This document shows, in pieces, positions 24,790 through 33,024 of a stretch of 64,000 bases of DNA. This DNA is from Christensenellaceae bacterium (lineage in GTDB: Bacteria; Bacillota; Clostridia; Christensenellales; Christensenellaceae), in NCBI GenBank assembly GCA_017523755.1, contig JAFWWA010000030.1, positions 24,816 through 88,815 of the forward strand. Reading direction: 5' to 3'. Position 1 is the stretch's first letter. Each line of letters opens with the position of its first letter. Under the pieces are notes generated by a model that made no database searches, was not told the origin of the DNA, and saw only the letters and a program-made list of their open reading frames with translations. The translations under genes were made by a program, and so were the position numbers.

Positions 24790-27177
24790 TTAATCCATTA
24801 TGATCTCGAACGCCAGAGCCGCGGGCCTGTCCGCGCCTCCCATGAGGAATTTTTTGCCGTTACGGGGAAGCTCATAAAGCCTGTTTCCGTAAACGTCAAG
24901 GGCGTATATCGCGCTGCAGTTCTCTATTATGAGCTCTCCGTCCGGATCGTCGCAGTAGAGCTTGCCGCCGAAGCCGAGCGAGATGTCTCCCGCCCACTTG
25001 TTTCCGTCGTTGCCGGTGTTGCCCGTAGCCATGATGACCATGTGCTTCGACTCATCAACGGCTTTTCCGTCCCTCGGGAGCAGTGAAAGGGTCATCTTCT
25101 CGTTCTTTATTTGAGCCTTTACGGGGCCAAGGCATATCTCACTGCCCTTAGGATAGCCCGAGAACACCTTCACGTACGGGGAATCTATAGTGAACTGCCC
25201 GTTTCCGAAATCGAACCTTATCTCCTTCGTGTCGGATACGAAGCAGTCAAGCCCCTGCAGGCCTGAATCACTGTCCCAGAGCCCCCATTTCTTCATGGCC
25301 GCGTCGGCGAACCTCGAGAATCCGGTATAGTCGGCGTTCCTCTCGATGCCGTCTATCTTGTCGAGGTCTATGACGGCGCTCCTGTCCGATACCGTGCCAA
25401 GATTCAGGAGCGGCTCAGCCTTTTCTCCCCTGTGCTTATCGAGGAAGGAGGTCCCAACGTATCTGTGCTCGAGCGCGTCCTCGTACGGGGTCCTTGCGTA
25501 GATTATGGAATGTGAAGCCTTTGTGAAGTCTCCGTTCGAGGAGAATCCGGCGTTCACCATTAGGTCGGCGTCCCCGTCATAGCTGTCTTCCACGAATACG
25601 GTCCTCGACTTCGAGACGAAGGGAAGGAAGCCGTAAGGCATCTTGTAGTTCTCGGGGAGCATCTTCATGTCTTCCTTCGTATATACCATGTCGATCGTCT
25701 TTTCAGCCTCTTTCACACAGCCCTTAAGGAATATCGAAGCCATGGCTCCGAACTGGCCGATGAGGGAAGGATCGTTGAACACGTTGTATACGTGGTCGAT
25801 ATAGTCGTCCTTAAGCGTCGTATAGTCGTCTGAGTGCGTGAAGCAGTAGAGCATGAGGCCGTCCCAGTTCTGCAGGCATGCGTATGCCGCCTGCATGAGA
25901 TAAGCGGTGGAGTGGAAGGGCATCCCGCCGTATTCGTTCCATTCGCTTATGACGTAGGGCTTGCCTTTTATTGCCGCGCCTGCCAGCTGCATGAGAAGAT
26001 GCCCGTCCCTGATGTCAAATACGGGATAGGTGGCCTTTCTCGGATCCTGCTTCACATTCTCATGCCAACAGAAGCGTACGCCCATACCGTTCCTTGCCCC
26101 GCCCATCGGGTGGTTGTAGTAGGCGTTGTTCTCGCCCAGGTCTATCTCCCTTGTAGATGAATAGATATCGGCTATGCCGTGGAGCAGGTTGCAGCCGTTT
26201 ACGGGGGCTTTGGCTCCGAGGCTCTTAACATGGCTTATCATCTCGTGATAGTAATGCTCGTTTAGAAGCATGCCGTATTCCATGTAGTCGGCGAACCTGG
26301 CGGGCGAATCCTGGCCGACCCAGTACTTTCTCGGGTCGCGGTAGGGCTGTATGTAGTCGCCGTATTCTATCGGCATGACCGTTCCTTCAGCCGGATCCTC
26401 AAAGTCAAGGAGCGCGCATTCGCCGTTCCTCGTCCAGGCTTTCTTAAGTCCCTCACGGTCTCCGTATTTTGATAGCAGGAAGGAGTTGAACCTGAGGCGG
26501 CGCTCGGTCTCATAGGGCTCTCTTGCCTTGTCATTAAGCTCCGCTATATTCACGAAGAACGCGCTGTTCTCGTTCGTTATCTGGATAGCCATCACGACCG
26601 GGTCCTCGAGGAATGACATCCCGGTATAGGGGTTAACTGCTGACAGGTATTTCGTAGCGTAATCCTTCTGGAGCTCTATCATCTCCTCGTTGAATACCGT
26701 GACGGCCTTCATGCGCGAATACGGGGGAGTTACTTTAAGGTCGCCGGTATTCGTGAATGTCCTGTAGCAGTGAAGGTCTACCTGTACGTAGATGCCTCTT
26801 TTTTTCAGCTGATATACGAAATACTGCAGCCTGTCAAGATTCTCAGGGTCGAGCTCGCGGCCCTTTCCCTTTTCGGAATAGTCTATTATAGAGCGTCCGT
26901 TCGGGTTGTAGGAATCCTCAGCGTGAAGGCGGATGACGTTGCATCCTATTGAAGCCAGTCTGTCGGCATAGACCTCCGCGGTCTTCTTATCGGGCATTAT
27001 GCCGGCGCCCGGGATATTGAAGCCCACGAACCTGGCTCTTTTGCCGTCCTCGAAGTAGAGGCTCCCATCCTTTATCACGGTATGCCCGTGTATACCGGCC
27101 GGCGCTTCAAGCAGGTCGGAGAAATCAAGTACGCCCGTGTTTCTTGTATGAGCGTTCAGCTTTATGTGTTTATCCAT
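24790..27177 (-). CDS. Large glycoside hydrolase (clan GH-A, GH5-like)
   Basis: A 795-residue enzyme with no signal peptide. The barrel (about 45-430) carries VGFNIPG, NVIRLHAED, YVQVDLHCY, the proposed acid/base in QITNENS (Glu203) and the proposed nucleophile in VISEWNEYG (Glu412), a retaining clan GH-A layout. Residues after about 530 are beta-rich accessory domains. The exact family (GH5, GH39 or a beta-galactosidase-like group) cannot be fixed here. It is first in a minus-strand operon with the GH43 enzyme, suggesting stepwise cleavage of imported oligosaccharides. Confidence 0.78.
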   Translation of the reverse strand: MDKHIKLNAHTRNTGVLDFSDLLEAPAGIHGHTVIKDGSLYFEDGKRARFVGFNIPGAGIMPDKKTAEVYADRLASIGCNVIRLHAEDSYNPNGRSIIDYSEKGKGRELDPENLDRLQYFVYQLKKRGIYVQVDLHCYRTFTNTGDLKVTPPYSRMKAVTVFNEEMIELQKDYATKYLSAVNPYTGMSFLEDPVVMAIQITNENSAFFVNIAELNDKAREPYETERRLRFNSFLLSKYGDREGLKKAWTRNGECALLDFEDPAEGTVMPIEYGDYIQPYRDPRKYWVGQDSPARFADYMEYGMLLNEHYYHEMISHVKSLGAKAPVNGCNLLHGIADIYSSTREIDLGENNAYYNHPMGGARNGMGVRFCWHENVKQDPRKATYPVFDIRDGHLLMQLAGAAIKGKPYVISEWNEYGGMPFHSTAYLMQAAYACLQNWDGLMLYCFTHSDDYTTLKDDYIDHVYNVFNDPSLIGQFGAMASIFLKGCVKEAEKTIDMVYTKEDMKMLPENYKMPYGFLPFVSKSRTVFVEDSYDGDADLMVNAGFSSNGDFTKASHSIIYARTPYEDALEHRYVGTSFLDKHRGEKAEPLLNLGTVSDRSAVIDLDKIDGIERNADYTGFSRFADAAMKKWGLWDSDSGLQGLDCFVSDTKEIRFDFGNGQFTIDSPYVKVFSGYPKGSEICLGPVKAQIKNEKMTLSLLPRDGKAVDESKHMVIMATGNTGNDGNKWAGDISLGFGGKLYCDDPDGELIIENCSAIYALDVYGNRLYELPRNGKKFLMGGADRPAALAFEIIMD

Positions 27178-27216
27178 GTCGTACTCCTGTTATTTAATTG
27201 TACTGCCTTTGAATAC

Positions 27217-27245
27217 ATTATACGACAAAAGGGAGCCTGTTTGAA
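27217..27245 (-). promoter_or_regulatory. Candidate promoter of the hydrolase operon
   Basis: On the minus strand TTCAAA (27240-27245) and TATAAT (27217-27222), spacer 17 bp, 40 bp before the start codon. It lies downstream of the small RNA terminator. Confidence 0.6.
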
Positions 27246-27290
27246 TACGGAAATGTTAAAAGGGGCCCAGATCAACATAAGGCTGATATA

Positions 27291-27463
27291 AAAAAGCCCG
27301 GGGCCGAAGCCCCGGACCGGGAAAATGGTACCGGTCTGTGGAAAAAGGGTAAAATCCGCAGACCATCAAAGGACCGGACTGCGGGCAAACGGGTAAGTCA
27401 TTTATATTGCCCGCGGTCGGAATAAAGCTGTGTAATTACGGTAAATGTCAGGCAGAAGCCATC
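27291..27463 (-). ncRNA. Probable small RNA of about 170 nt with UUACCC-containing hairpin loops
   Basis: No convincing reading frame covers this stretch. On the minus strand an extended -10 TGATATAAT (TATAAT 27470-27475) should start RNA near 27463. Three hairpins follow: an 8-bp stem 27407-27414/27381-27388; a 10-bp stem 27355-27364/27333-27342; and a terminator with a UUCG tetraloop and a T run (27291-27315). The loops of the first two each contain UUACCC (27391-27396 and 27347-27352). The hydrolase operon downstream has its own promoter, so this is more likely a free RNA than a leader. I could not assign a known family. Confidence 0.6.
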
Positions 27464-27469
27464 GACAGC

Positions 27470-27475
27470 ATTATA
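27470..27475 (-). promoter_or_regulatory. Extended -10 promoter of the small RNA
   Basis: TATAAT preceded by TGA on the minus strand; the -35 region (TTTAAG-like) is weak. Confidence 0.5.
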
Positions 27476-27505
27476 TCATGAAAGTCATATATCTTAAAAC
27501 CTGCG

Positions 27506-27784
27506 TCATGAGCGTAAGAGGAGCTTTTTCTCTATCGTCACCACGACCTCTGACGGATCGACCTCCATGGCATAGCAAAGCCTTATGAAAGTTGTGAGAG
27601 TAGGCGAACGAAGACCTCTTTCTATCGCGCTTAAATGAGTGCGGTTGATGCCGCACAGACCGCTTAAGATCTCCTGAGTTATCCTTTTTTTCTTTCTGTA
27701 ATCGGCTATAACTCTTCCCGCTGTCAGCGCATCCACATTGAGTACTTTGCAGCAGTTCCATCTCTTGCTTTTCCCTTCTTTCAA
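27506..27784 (-). CDS. XRE-family helix-turn-helix regulator
   Basis: A 92-residue protein. The HTH is clear: RVIADYRKKKRITQEILSGL then CGINRTHLSAIERGLRSPTL, followed by the usual LCYAMEVDPSEV end. No in-frame ATG precedes the domain; TTG 27784 is chosen because AGGGGGA lies 7 bp upstream. Direct repeats in its promoter region (27832-27881) are likely binding sites, and the polysaccharide operon starts 470 bp away in the opposite direction, so it may control it. Base composition is lower in GC than the hydrolase genes. Confidence 0.75.
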   Translation of the reverse strand: MKEGKSKRWNCCKVLNVDALTAGRVIADYRKKKRITQEILSGLCGINRTHLSAIERGLRSPTLTTFIRLCYAMEVDPSEVVVTIEKKLLLRS

Positions 27785-27831
27785 AAAATCAATCCCCCTT
27801 ACCTTACGAAAACACACCCATGCTGTCTGAA

Positions 27832-27881
27832 ATGTAAAATAGTGACATTCATAATTGTCCAAGATGTAAAAGAATGACATT
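27832..27881. repeat. Two 18-bp direct repeats, candidate regulator sites
   Basis: Copies at 27832-27849 and 27864-27881 match at 16 of 18 positions, spaced 32 bp (three helical turns). Each has ATGT...ACAT dyad symmetry. They overlap the likely promoter of the XRE gene. The rest of 27785-28250 is AT-rich and non-coding. Confidence 0.5.
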
Positions 27882-28060
27882 TTTATTTTACATGTGATTT
27901 TTGAGATTCTTGAATACAAAAGTATTCATTTTTCAAAAATTTTTATAACTCTGCCAATAAAAAAACGATAATCAGGGACTTAATAACGTTTGAAAACTTA
28001 AAATATTAACATTGACCAAAAAAAAAAAACGAACGTTCGTGTTTTTTATAAAATTTTTTC

Positions 28061-28082
28061 TTTGAATACTATAGTAGTCAAA
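28061..28082. promoter_or_regulatory. 22-bp near-perfect palindrome upstream of the polysaccharide operon
   Basis: TTTGA-A-TACTATAGTA-G-TCAAA: symmetric except one base pair. It lies 16 bp before the candidate operon promoter and could be an activator or repressor site. A smaller palindrome ACGAACGTTCGT with A and T flanks at about 28029-28041 may be a bidirectional terminator. Confidence 0.45.
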
Positions 28083-28097
28083 GAAATCAAAGAGACA

Positions 28098-28125
28098 TTG
28101 TATCATATACCTTGAGCGATAATAC
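28098..28125 (+). promoter_or_regulatory. Candidate promoter of the polysaccharide operon
   Basis: TTGTAT 28098-28103 and TAATAC 28120-28125, spacer 16 bp, leaving a leader of about 120 nt before the first gene. Confidence 0.4.
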
Positions 28126-28250
28126 ACTTGTCTCGCGGAACTGCCTGATACAGGGCCTCCTTATATAACGTACGAGCTGTTACGTACTATAAGAGCTGCT
28201 GATGGCGGTAAGAAAGGCAAAGCCGATGTGAGACCTGGGGGAGATACCGG

Positions 28251-29030
28251 ATGAACGAAAGGGAAAAGACCGTCATGCCGCAGGGCACTGATGAAGACAG
28301 CATAGATCTTCTTGAGCTTGCGCGCGTCCTGTGGGGAAGAGCCTTATTTATCATATTGGGGATGATAGTCGGAGCTGCTGCAGTTTTTGCGGTCATGAAA
28401 TTTCTTATAACGCCCGAATATGAGGCGACTTCTACCATATATATATTCTCAAAGACGACGAGCATCACGTCTCTTGCGGACCTTCAGATAGGGAGCCAGC
28501 TTACCGAGGACTTCCAGATAATAGCGACCACGAGGGAGGTTGTCGAGTCTGTGATAGCAGAGCACAGCCTTGACGAGACCTATGAGACCCTTTCAAAGAA
28601 AATTAGCGTCAACAACCCCAACGCGTCGCATATGCTATCGATAACGGTGACCGACACCGATCCCGGAAAGGCTGCTGCCGTGAGCAACGCGATCTCCGAC
28701 AAGCTGAGAGACCAGATAGCGGACATAATGAATACCGACAGACCGTCGGTCGTCGAGCGCGCGGTCATACCGAAAAAGCAGAGCAGTCCGAACGTAAAGA
28801 GGAACACCGTCATAGGCGCCCTTGCGGGAGCAGTGCTGGTAGCCGGATTCATAATAATAAGGTACCTGATGGACGATACCGTGAAGTCGAGCGACGACGT
28901 TGAGAAATACCTGGGACTCGATACTTTAGCGGAGCTCCCGTATATCCGTGAGAAGGGTAAGGCTAAGAAGCGGAGCGGGAACGGCTACTACGGATACTAT
29001 GGACCAGGGGACGGTAAGAACAGGAAATGA
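28251..29030 (+). CDS. Polysaccharide chain-length / kinase activator protein (CpsC, Wzz-like)
   Basis: A 259-residue membrane protein that in Gram-positives activates the CpsD tyrosine kinase and helps set chain length. Two membrane helices flank an extracellular domain: one at about 30-52 (ALFIILGMIVGAAAVFAV) and one at about 180-200 after the conserved PKKQSSPN motif. The short cytoplasmic tail ends in a Gly/Tyr-rich stretch. GGGGGAG lies before ATG 28251. It overlaps the sortase gene by 4 bp and opens the operon. Confidence 0.9.
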   Translation: MNEREKTVMPQGTDEDSIDLLELARVLWGRALFIILGMIVGAAAVFAVMKFLITPEYEATSTIYIFSKTTSITSLADLQIGSQLTEDFQIIATTREVVESVIAEHSLDETYETLSKKISVNNPNASHMLSITVTDTDPGKAAAVSNAISDKLRDQIADIMNTDRPSVVERAVIPKKQSSPNVKRNTVIGALAGAVLVAGFIIIRYLMDDTVKSSDDVEKYLGLDTLAELPYIREKGKAKKRSGNGYYGYYGPGDGKNRK

Positions 29031-29878
29031 AAAGGTCCAGGCTCATAGCAGGTATAACGGGTCTCGTGATAATGGCGGCAGGAGTCGGGCTTTTGGGCTA
29101 TGAGGGAGCCTCTTATATCCGTGACAGGAAGGCGCGCGAAAAGGAGCTTGAGGCTGCTTTAAGGGAGCCTGATATACGGCAGGAAGAGAAGACTGAATTA
29201 CTGAGGGAAACGGAAAAGGCTCCTGAAGCGGCAGTTAACGCGGATAAGGAAGAAGAGCAGTCTGAAGCCCCGGTTCAGGAAGAAAAGGAGCCCTACGTCT
29301 CAAAGATAGATTTTGAGGCGCTTTGGGATATAAACACAGATATATACGCCTATATAGAGATAGACGGTACCGACATATCATATCCGGTACTGCAGTCGGT
29401 GACGAACGACGGATACTATCTCAACCATACGCCCGAGGGAAAGAGTGGAAGACCGGCGTCGATATTCACCCTTAAGGCCGACAGCAGGGATTTCACGGAC
29501 TTCAATACCGTCATCTACGGGCACAACATGAAGAACGGTCTCATGTTCGGGAAGCTCAAGGAATACAGGGATGAGGAATATCTAGATTCCCACAGAACGA
29601 TAAGGATATACCTGCCTGACCGCGAGCTCGTATATAAGGTGTTCGCGGCAGTGGTATATGACGACAGACTGATAACGTCATACTACAAAAATGACGATCC
29701 GGAGGCATGCGCGAGGTACCTCGATTCCATATACGGGAACAGGGATATCAACAGCCATGTTTTAAAAGACACAGAAGTGACGGAAGAAGACAGGATAATC
29801 ACGCTCAGCACCTGTGTCAGAGGGCAGATGGATGCCCGTTATCTTATAGTGGCGGTGCTGACAGATGAGATCACATAA
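29027..29878 (+). CDS. Class B sortase
   Basis: A 283-residue transpeptidase anchored by an N-terminal helix (about 7-27) and an acidic linker to about residue 90. The catalytic domain has VIYGHNMKNG (catalytic His), LSTCVRGQ (catalytic Cys) and MDARYLIVAVL (catalytic Arg), in SrtB order. It links surface proteins to peptidoglycan. It is coupled to cpsC (ATGA) and overlaps the LCP gene by 14 bp. Its likely substrate with an SPKTG signal is encoded one gene later. Confidence 0.92.
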   Translation: MKRSRLIAGITGLVIMAAGVGLLGYEGASYIRDRKAREKELEAALREPDIRQEEKTELLRETEKAPEAAVNADKEEEQSEAPVQEEKEPYVSKIDFEALWDINTDIYAYIEIDGTDISYPVLQSVTNDGYYLNHTPEGKSGRPASIFTLKADSRDFTDFNTVIYGHNMKNGLMFGKLKEYRDEEYLDSHRTIRIYLPDRELVYKVFAAVVYDDRLITSYYKNDDPEACARYLDSIYGNRDINSHVLKDTEVTEEDRIITLSTCVRGQMDARYLIVAVLTDEIT

Positions 29879-30860
29879 ATTCTTACTGAGCGCTGCGGCG
29901 GCACTCATAATGATCGCGGCTGCGGCAGTTGGAGCGATGTTTGCTTTTAAGGACGATCAGGAGGAAACAAAAACGCTCCCGGGATATGAGGACTCCTACG
30001 ACTCTGAGAGCGATGATGAGGAGTGGGACAGCACTATAGTCGAGAACGGAGTCAGGTATAGGCTTGACCCTGATATAGAGACGGTGCTGTTTCTGGGAGT
30101 GGACGACGGCGGAGAGAAGTCAGAGCTCATAGCAGGCTCAGGCGGCAGGGCGGACACCATACTGCTCCTGATACTTGACGACAGCAAAAAAAGCATGAAA
30201 GTGCTCTCGGTATCAAGGGACACCATGGCCGAGGTCGACGCCTATAAGACGGACGGAAGCTATTCCTATTCGTCGCTTACGCATATAAACATGCAGTACG
30301 CATACGGCGACAGTCCGACAAGGAGCGCATATCTGATGAAAAAGACGGTGTCGAAGCTCCTTTACGGGATAAGGATCGACGGATTCTTTTCTCTTACTGC
30401 AAAAGGCATAAGGAAGGCCGTGGACCTTATGGGTGGGCTTGAGATAACGATGCCTGACGATTATACGGAGATAGACCCGCGCTATGAAAAAGGCGCTAAG
30501 CTAAAACTCTCCGGCGAAGATACGGAAAGGCTCTTAAGGTTCAGGGACATCACCGTTGCCGGCAGCAATGAGTCCAGGGTCGAAAGACACCTGAAGCTCA
30601 TAGATTCGGTATTCACCGGACTTGGAGGCCGTATAGGCGGAAAGAATTTAAAAAAGCTGATGGATCTTGCGGGTGATGAGGCTGCTACCGATCTTGACGC
30701 GGAGACATTAAAGAAGCTTTCAGACTACTCTCTTGAGGAGAGGATGTACACTCTTCCGGGGTCTGTAGTGGAAGGTGAGGACCACGATGAGTTCCATGTG
30801 GACGAAGAGGCCTTAAGGAAGCTCATAACCGGACTGTATTACAGGCCGGAAGAAGAATGA
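29865..30860 (+). CDS. LytR-CpsA-Psr (LCP) family ligase
   Basis: A 331-residue enzyme predicted to transfer undecaprenyl-linked polysaccharide to peptidoglycan. An N-terminal membrane helix (about 7-28) leads to the LCP domain: TVLFLGVDD, GGRADTILLLILDD, KVLSVSRDTMAEVD, THINMQYAYG and a late LLRFRDITVAGSNESRVERHLK segment with the conserved Arg residues. It shares bases with the sortase gene, tying wall anchoring of polysaccharide and of protein together. Confidence 0.92.
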   Translation: MRSHKFLLSAAAALIMIAAAAVGAMFAFKDDQEETKTLPGYEDSYDSESDDEEWDSTIVENGVRYRLDPDIETVLFLGVDDGGEKSELIAGSGGRADTILLLILDDSKKSMKVLSVSRDTMAEVDAYKTDGSYSYSSLTHINMQYAYGDSPTRSAYLMKKTVSKLLYGIRIDGFFSLTAKGIRKAVDLMGGLEITMPDDYTEIDPRYEKGAKLKLSGEDTERLLRFRDITVAGSNESRVERHLKLIDSVFTGLGGRIGGKNLKKLMDLAGDEAATDLDAETLKKLSDYSLEERMYTLPGSVVEGEDHDEFHVDEEALRKLITGLYYRPEEE

Positions 30861-30923
30861 ATCGTATTTTATGAGGTGAGCACCTCTTAAGATAAGTCTT
30901 TCAAAAAAGGAGGATATTTAAAT

Positions 30924-31466
30924 ATGAAGAAAATGCTCAAAGTCATGACGATCTTTACTGTTCTGACTCTTCTTCTCACCATGGTGACGGGGACTGTTTT
31001 TGCTGCAGGAAGCAAATCCGATGTCGTAGAAGTCGAGGCGAAAGCTGACGGCGCAGACGTTGAGCTCTCTTATGCCGATGCATCAGTGGAGCTTACAGCT
31101 AAGATAGCCGCGAGCAAGATCGATGGTGCAAAAGAAGAAGAGATGGATGTCATCTGGCAGAAGGATATCACATCCAAGACTCTCCCTGTGGATCTTACAT
31201 TCAAGGTATCTCTTGATAAGGGCCAGGAAGGATATGTATATCACTATACCGATGGTGACTGGCAGCTTGTCGGTAAGGTCAACGCATCTATCACTTTCAG
31301 CAGCCTTTCGCCTGTCGGCGTTGCTGTAAGAACGGTATCTTCCGATTCTTCAGGAGGAGACACTTCTCCCAAGACCGGAGACAGCGGACTGCTTCTGTCC
31401 CTTGCAAGCTTTGCTATAGTTATGGGCGGAGCCGTTGCGGGCATCTCTTTCAGAAAGAAAGACTGA
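30924..31466 (+). CDS. Sortase-anchored surface protein with SPKTG signal
   Basis: A 180-residue secreted protein with a very strong AAGGAGG site before ATG 30924. The signal peptide (about 1-28) ends in TVFAAG. The mature domain of about 110 residues resembles part of a repeat-type Ig-like surface domain (LPVDLTFKVSLDKGQEGYVYHYTDGDWQLVG). The C-terminus has the sorting motif SPKTGDSG, a hydrophobic stretch and the tail SFRKKD. Clostridioides difficile SrtB is known to prefer (S/P)PxTG, so the class B sortase next door is the natural enzyme. Function on the wall unknown. Confidence 0.85.
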   Translation: MKKMLKVMTIFTVLTLLLTMVTGTVFAAGSKSDVVEVEAKADGADVELSYADASVELTAKIAASKIDGAKEEEMDVIWQKDITSKTLPVDLTFKVSLDKGQEGYVYHYTDGDWQLVGKVNASITFSSLSPVGVAVRTVSSDSSGGDTSPKTGDSGLLLSLASFAIVMGGAVAGISFRKKD

Positions 31467-31476
31467 CAGGACAACT

Positions 31477-31503
31477 CTTTTGGGGGAGATGATCCCCCAA
31501 AGG
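31477..31503 (+). promoter_or_regulatory. Intercistronic hairpin overlapping the next ribosome site
   Basis: TTTGGGGGA (31479-31487) pairs with TCCCCCAAA (31493-31501), extended by two pairs that take in part of AGGAG. No T run follows, so it is more likely an mRNA stabiliser or translation control than a terminator. Confidence 0.5.
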
Positions 31504-31516
31504 AGCTTTATGTTTA

Positions 31517-32251
31517 GTGACTATGATCGGGATCGTCGATTTACATTCACACATCCTGCCCTATGTCGATGACGGGGCGTTAAGAAAAGAAGAGTCTGAC
31601 ATGCTCATAGGCATGCTTTATTCACAGGGGGTACGCATAAGCTGTGCCACGCCCCATTTAAGAAAGGGCATGTTTGAGACGTCTGACGAGGATATACTAA
31701 AGCAGTTTGAAAAACTTGAAGAAAGAACGAAGGCATCCGGGAATGATATTCGGATGTTTCTTTCAAGGGAATACCACTGCGATGAGCTTTTTATTGAGAA
31801 GCTCAGGCAGGGAAAGATACTGCCTCTTGGAAATAGTAAAGCTCTCTTAATAGAGTTTTCACAGTCACATTCCATAGAGGATATAGAGAAGTATATAAAG
31901 CTTGTCATGGATCATGGCTATGCTCCCGTTATAGCGCACATAGAGCGCTATCCGGTCTTTAAAGGTCAGCTTGACAAAGTCAGACAGCTGGCAGATATGG
32001 GGGCATATATCCAGATAAATGCGGGGAGCATATTAGGCAGGGAAGGCATGAGGAGAGCCATGAGGTGCAGGAAGCTTATCAGCGAAAAAGCTGTACACGC
32101 TGTTGCATCTGATGCGCATGATCCGTATGACCGTCCAGCAGAGCTTGACCGCTGTTATGAATTGATCAGAAAAAGGTATGGGGAACAGACAGCAAATGAA
32201 CTGATGTATATAAATCCCCTTAAGATATTAGGCCTTTTAAAAGGAGAATGA
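31517..32251 (+). CDS. Tyrosine-protein phosphatase (CpsB/YwqE, PHP fold)
   Basis: A 244-residue manganese-dependent phosphatase that removes phosphate from the CpsD kinase. PHP signatures: VDLHSHILPYVDDGA near the N-terminus, ATPHLRKGMF, the IAHIERYP histidine at about 144, and AVASDAHDPYDRP at about 200. The start is GTG 31517, 11 bp after AGGAG; ATG 31523 is an alternative. It lies 6 bp before cpsD. Confidence 0.9.
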   Translation: MTMIGIVDLHSHILPYVDDGALRKEESDMLIGMLYSQGVRISCATPHLRKGMFETSDEDILKQFEKLEERTKASGNDIRMFLSREYHCDELFIEKLRQGKILPLGNSKALLIEFSQSHSIEDIEKYIKLVMDHGYAPVIAHIERYPVFKGQLDKVRQLADMGAYIQINAGSILGREGMRRAMRCRKLISEKAVHAVASDAHDPYDRPAELDRCYELIRKRYGEQTANELMYINPLKILGLLKGE

Positions 32252-32257
32252 CGTTAT

Positions 32258-32980
32258 ATGAAGAGTATCGGCCGCTTCACGGTAGTTGATCTTAAACTCG
32301 AAGAACCGCCTTATGAATTAAATGAAGAACTTAAACTATTAAGGACGAATCTGCTTTTCTGCGGAACGGATAAACGCGTCATTCTTATTACCAGCGCATT
32401 TTCAGGTGAAGGTAAGTCCACGGTCACACTTGATCTCTGCCAGACTCTTGCCGAGCTTGGTAAAAACGTGATACTTATCGATGCTGACTTAAGAAGATCT
32501 GTTCTTAAGGATAATGTCGAAGGAGCTCCTCAGGGTACAGGCCTTTCATATTATCTTTCAGGTCAGTGCGATGTCGATCAGATCATCTGCAGGACGACTA
32601 CTGAGAATCTCTCTGTAGTATTCAGCGGTGCTGTGCCGCCGAATCCTACGGAGCTGCTGGCAAATCCAAGGATGAAGGAGCTTATCGACCTATGCAGACT
32701 GGAATATGACTATGTCATAATCGACTGCCCTCCGGTGGGGCTTGTAGTTGATGCTTCGGTCATAGCGCCTGTGTGTGACGGAAGCCTGATACTTATAGAG
32801 TCAGGAGAAGTCAAATATCGTTTGGCACAGGAAGTAGTGACAAAGCTTAAGCTGACCGGATGTCCGATATTGGGAGTCGTATTAAATAAGGTCGGGCATA
32901 AGCGGAACGGAAGATATTACGGGAAATACTACGGGAAGTATTACGGTAAAAAGTATAAGAACTACTATACGAAGTACTGA
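32258..32980 (+). CDS. Polysaccharide tyrosine autokinase (CpsD/CapB, BY-kinase)
   Basis: A 240-residue cytoplasmic kinase. ELKLLRTNL, Walker A SAFSGEGKST (about 46-55), Walker A' VILIDADLRR and Walker B YVIIDCPP are all present. The C-terminus is a tyrosine cluster built on repeated YYGK units (about 220-240), the autophosphorylation site, encoded by short tandem DNA repeats near 32920-32970. It works with CpsC and is reversed by CpsB to regulate polysaccharide length or export. Confidence 0.93.
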   Translation: MKSIGRFTVVDLKLEEPPYELNEELKLLRTNLLFCGTDKRVILITSAFSGEGKSTVTLDLCQTLAELGKNVILIDADLRRSVLKDNVEGAPQGTGLSYYLSGQCDVDQIICRTTTENLSVVFSGAVPPNPTELLANPRMKELIDLCRLEYDYVIIDCPPVGLVVDASVIAPVCDGSLILIESGEVKYRLAQEVVTKLKLTGCPILGVVLNKVGHKRNGRYYGKYYGKYYGKKYKNYYTKY

Positions 32981-33024
32981 GATTCAAGATGAGCTTAAAT
33001 CAATTAGAAAGGAGGTCAGAGTAA

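Noticed and set aside
27291..27463. 6S RNA as identity of the small RNA
   Set aside because: The 5' and 3' ends do not form the long closing stem, and the UUCG terminator is part of the fold.
28029..28041. ACGAACGTTCGT as a LexA/DinR box
   Set aside because: The Gram-positive LexA box needs a 4-bp centre between GAAC and GTTC. Here they abut, and flanking A and T runs fit a terminator better.
28190..28250. GGCAAAGCC-type sequence before cpsC as a c-di-GMP-I riboswitch
   Set aside because: Only a short piece resembles the consensus; the conserved CAGGGCAAACC and GGGACGCAAAGCC order and spacing are missing.
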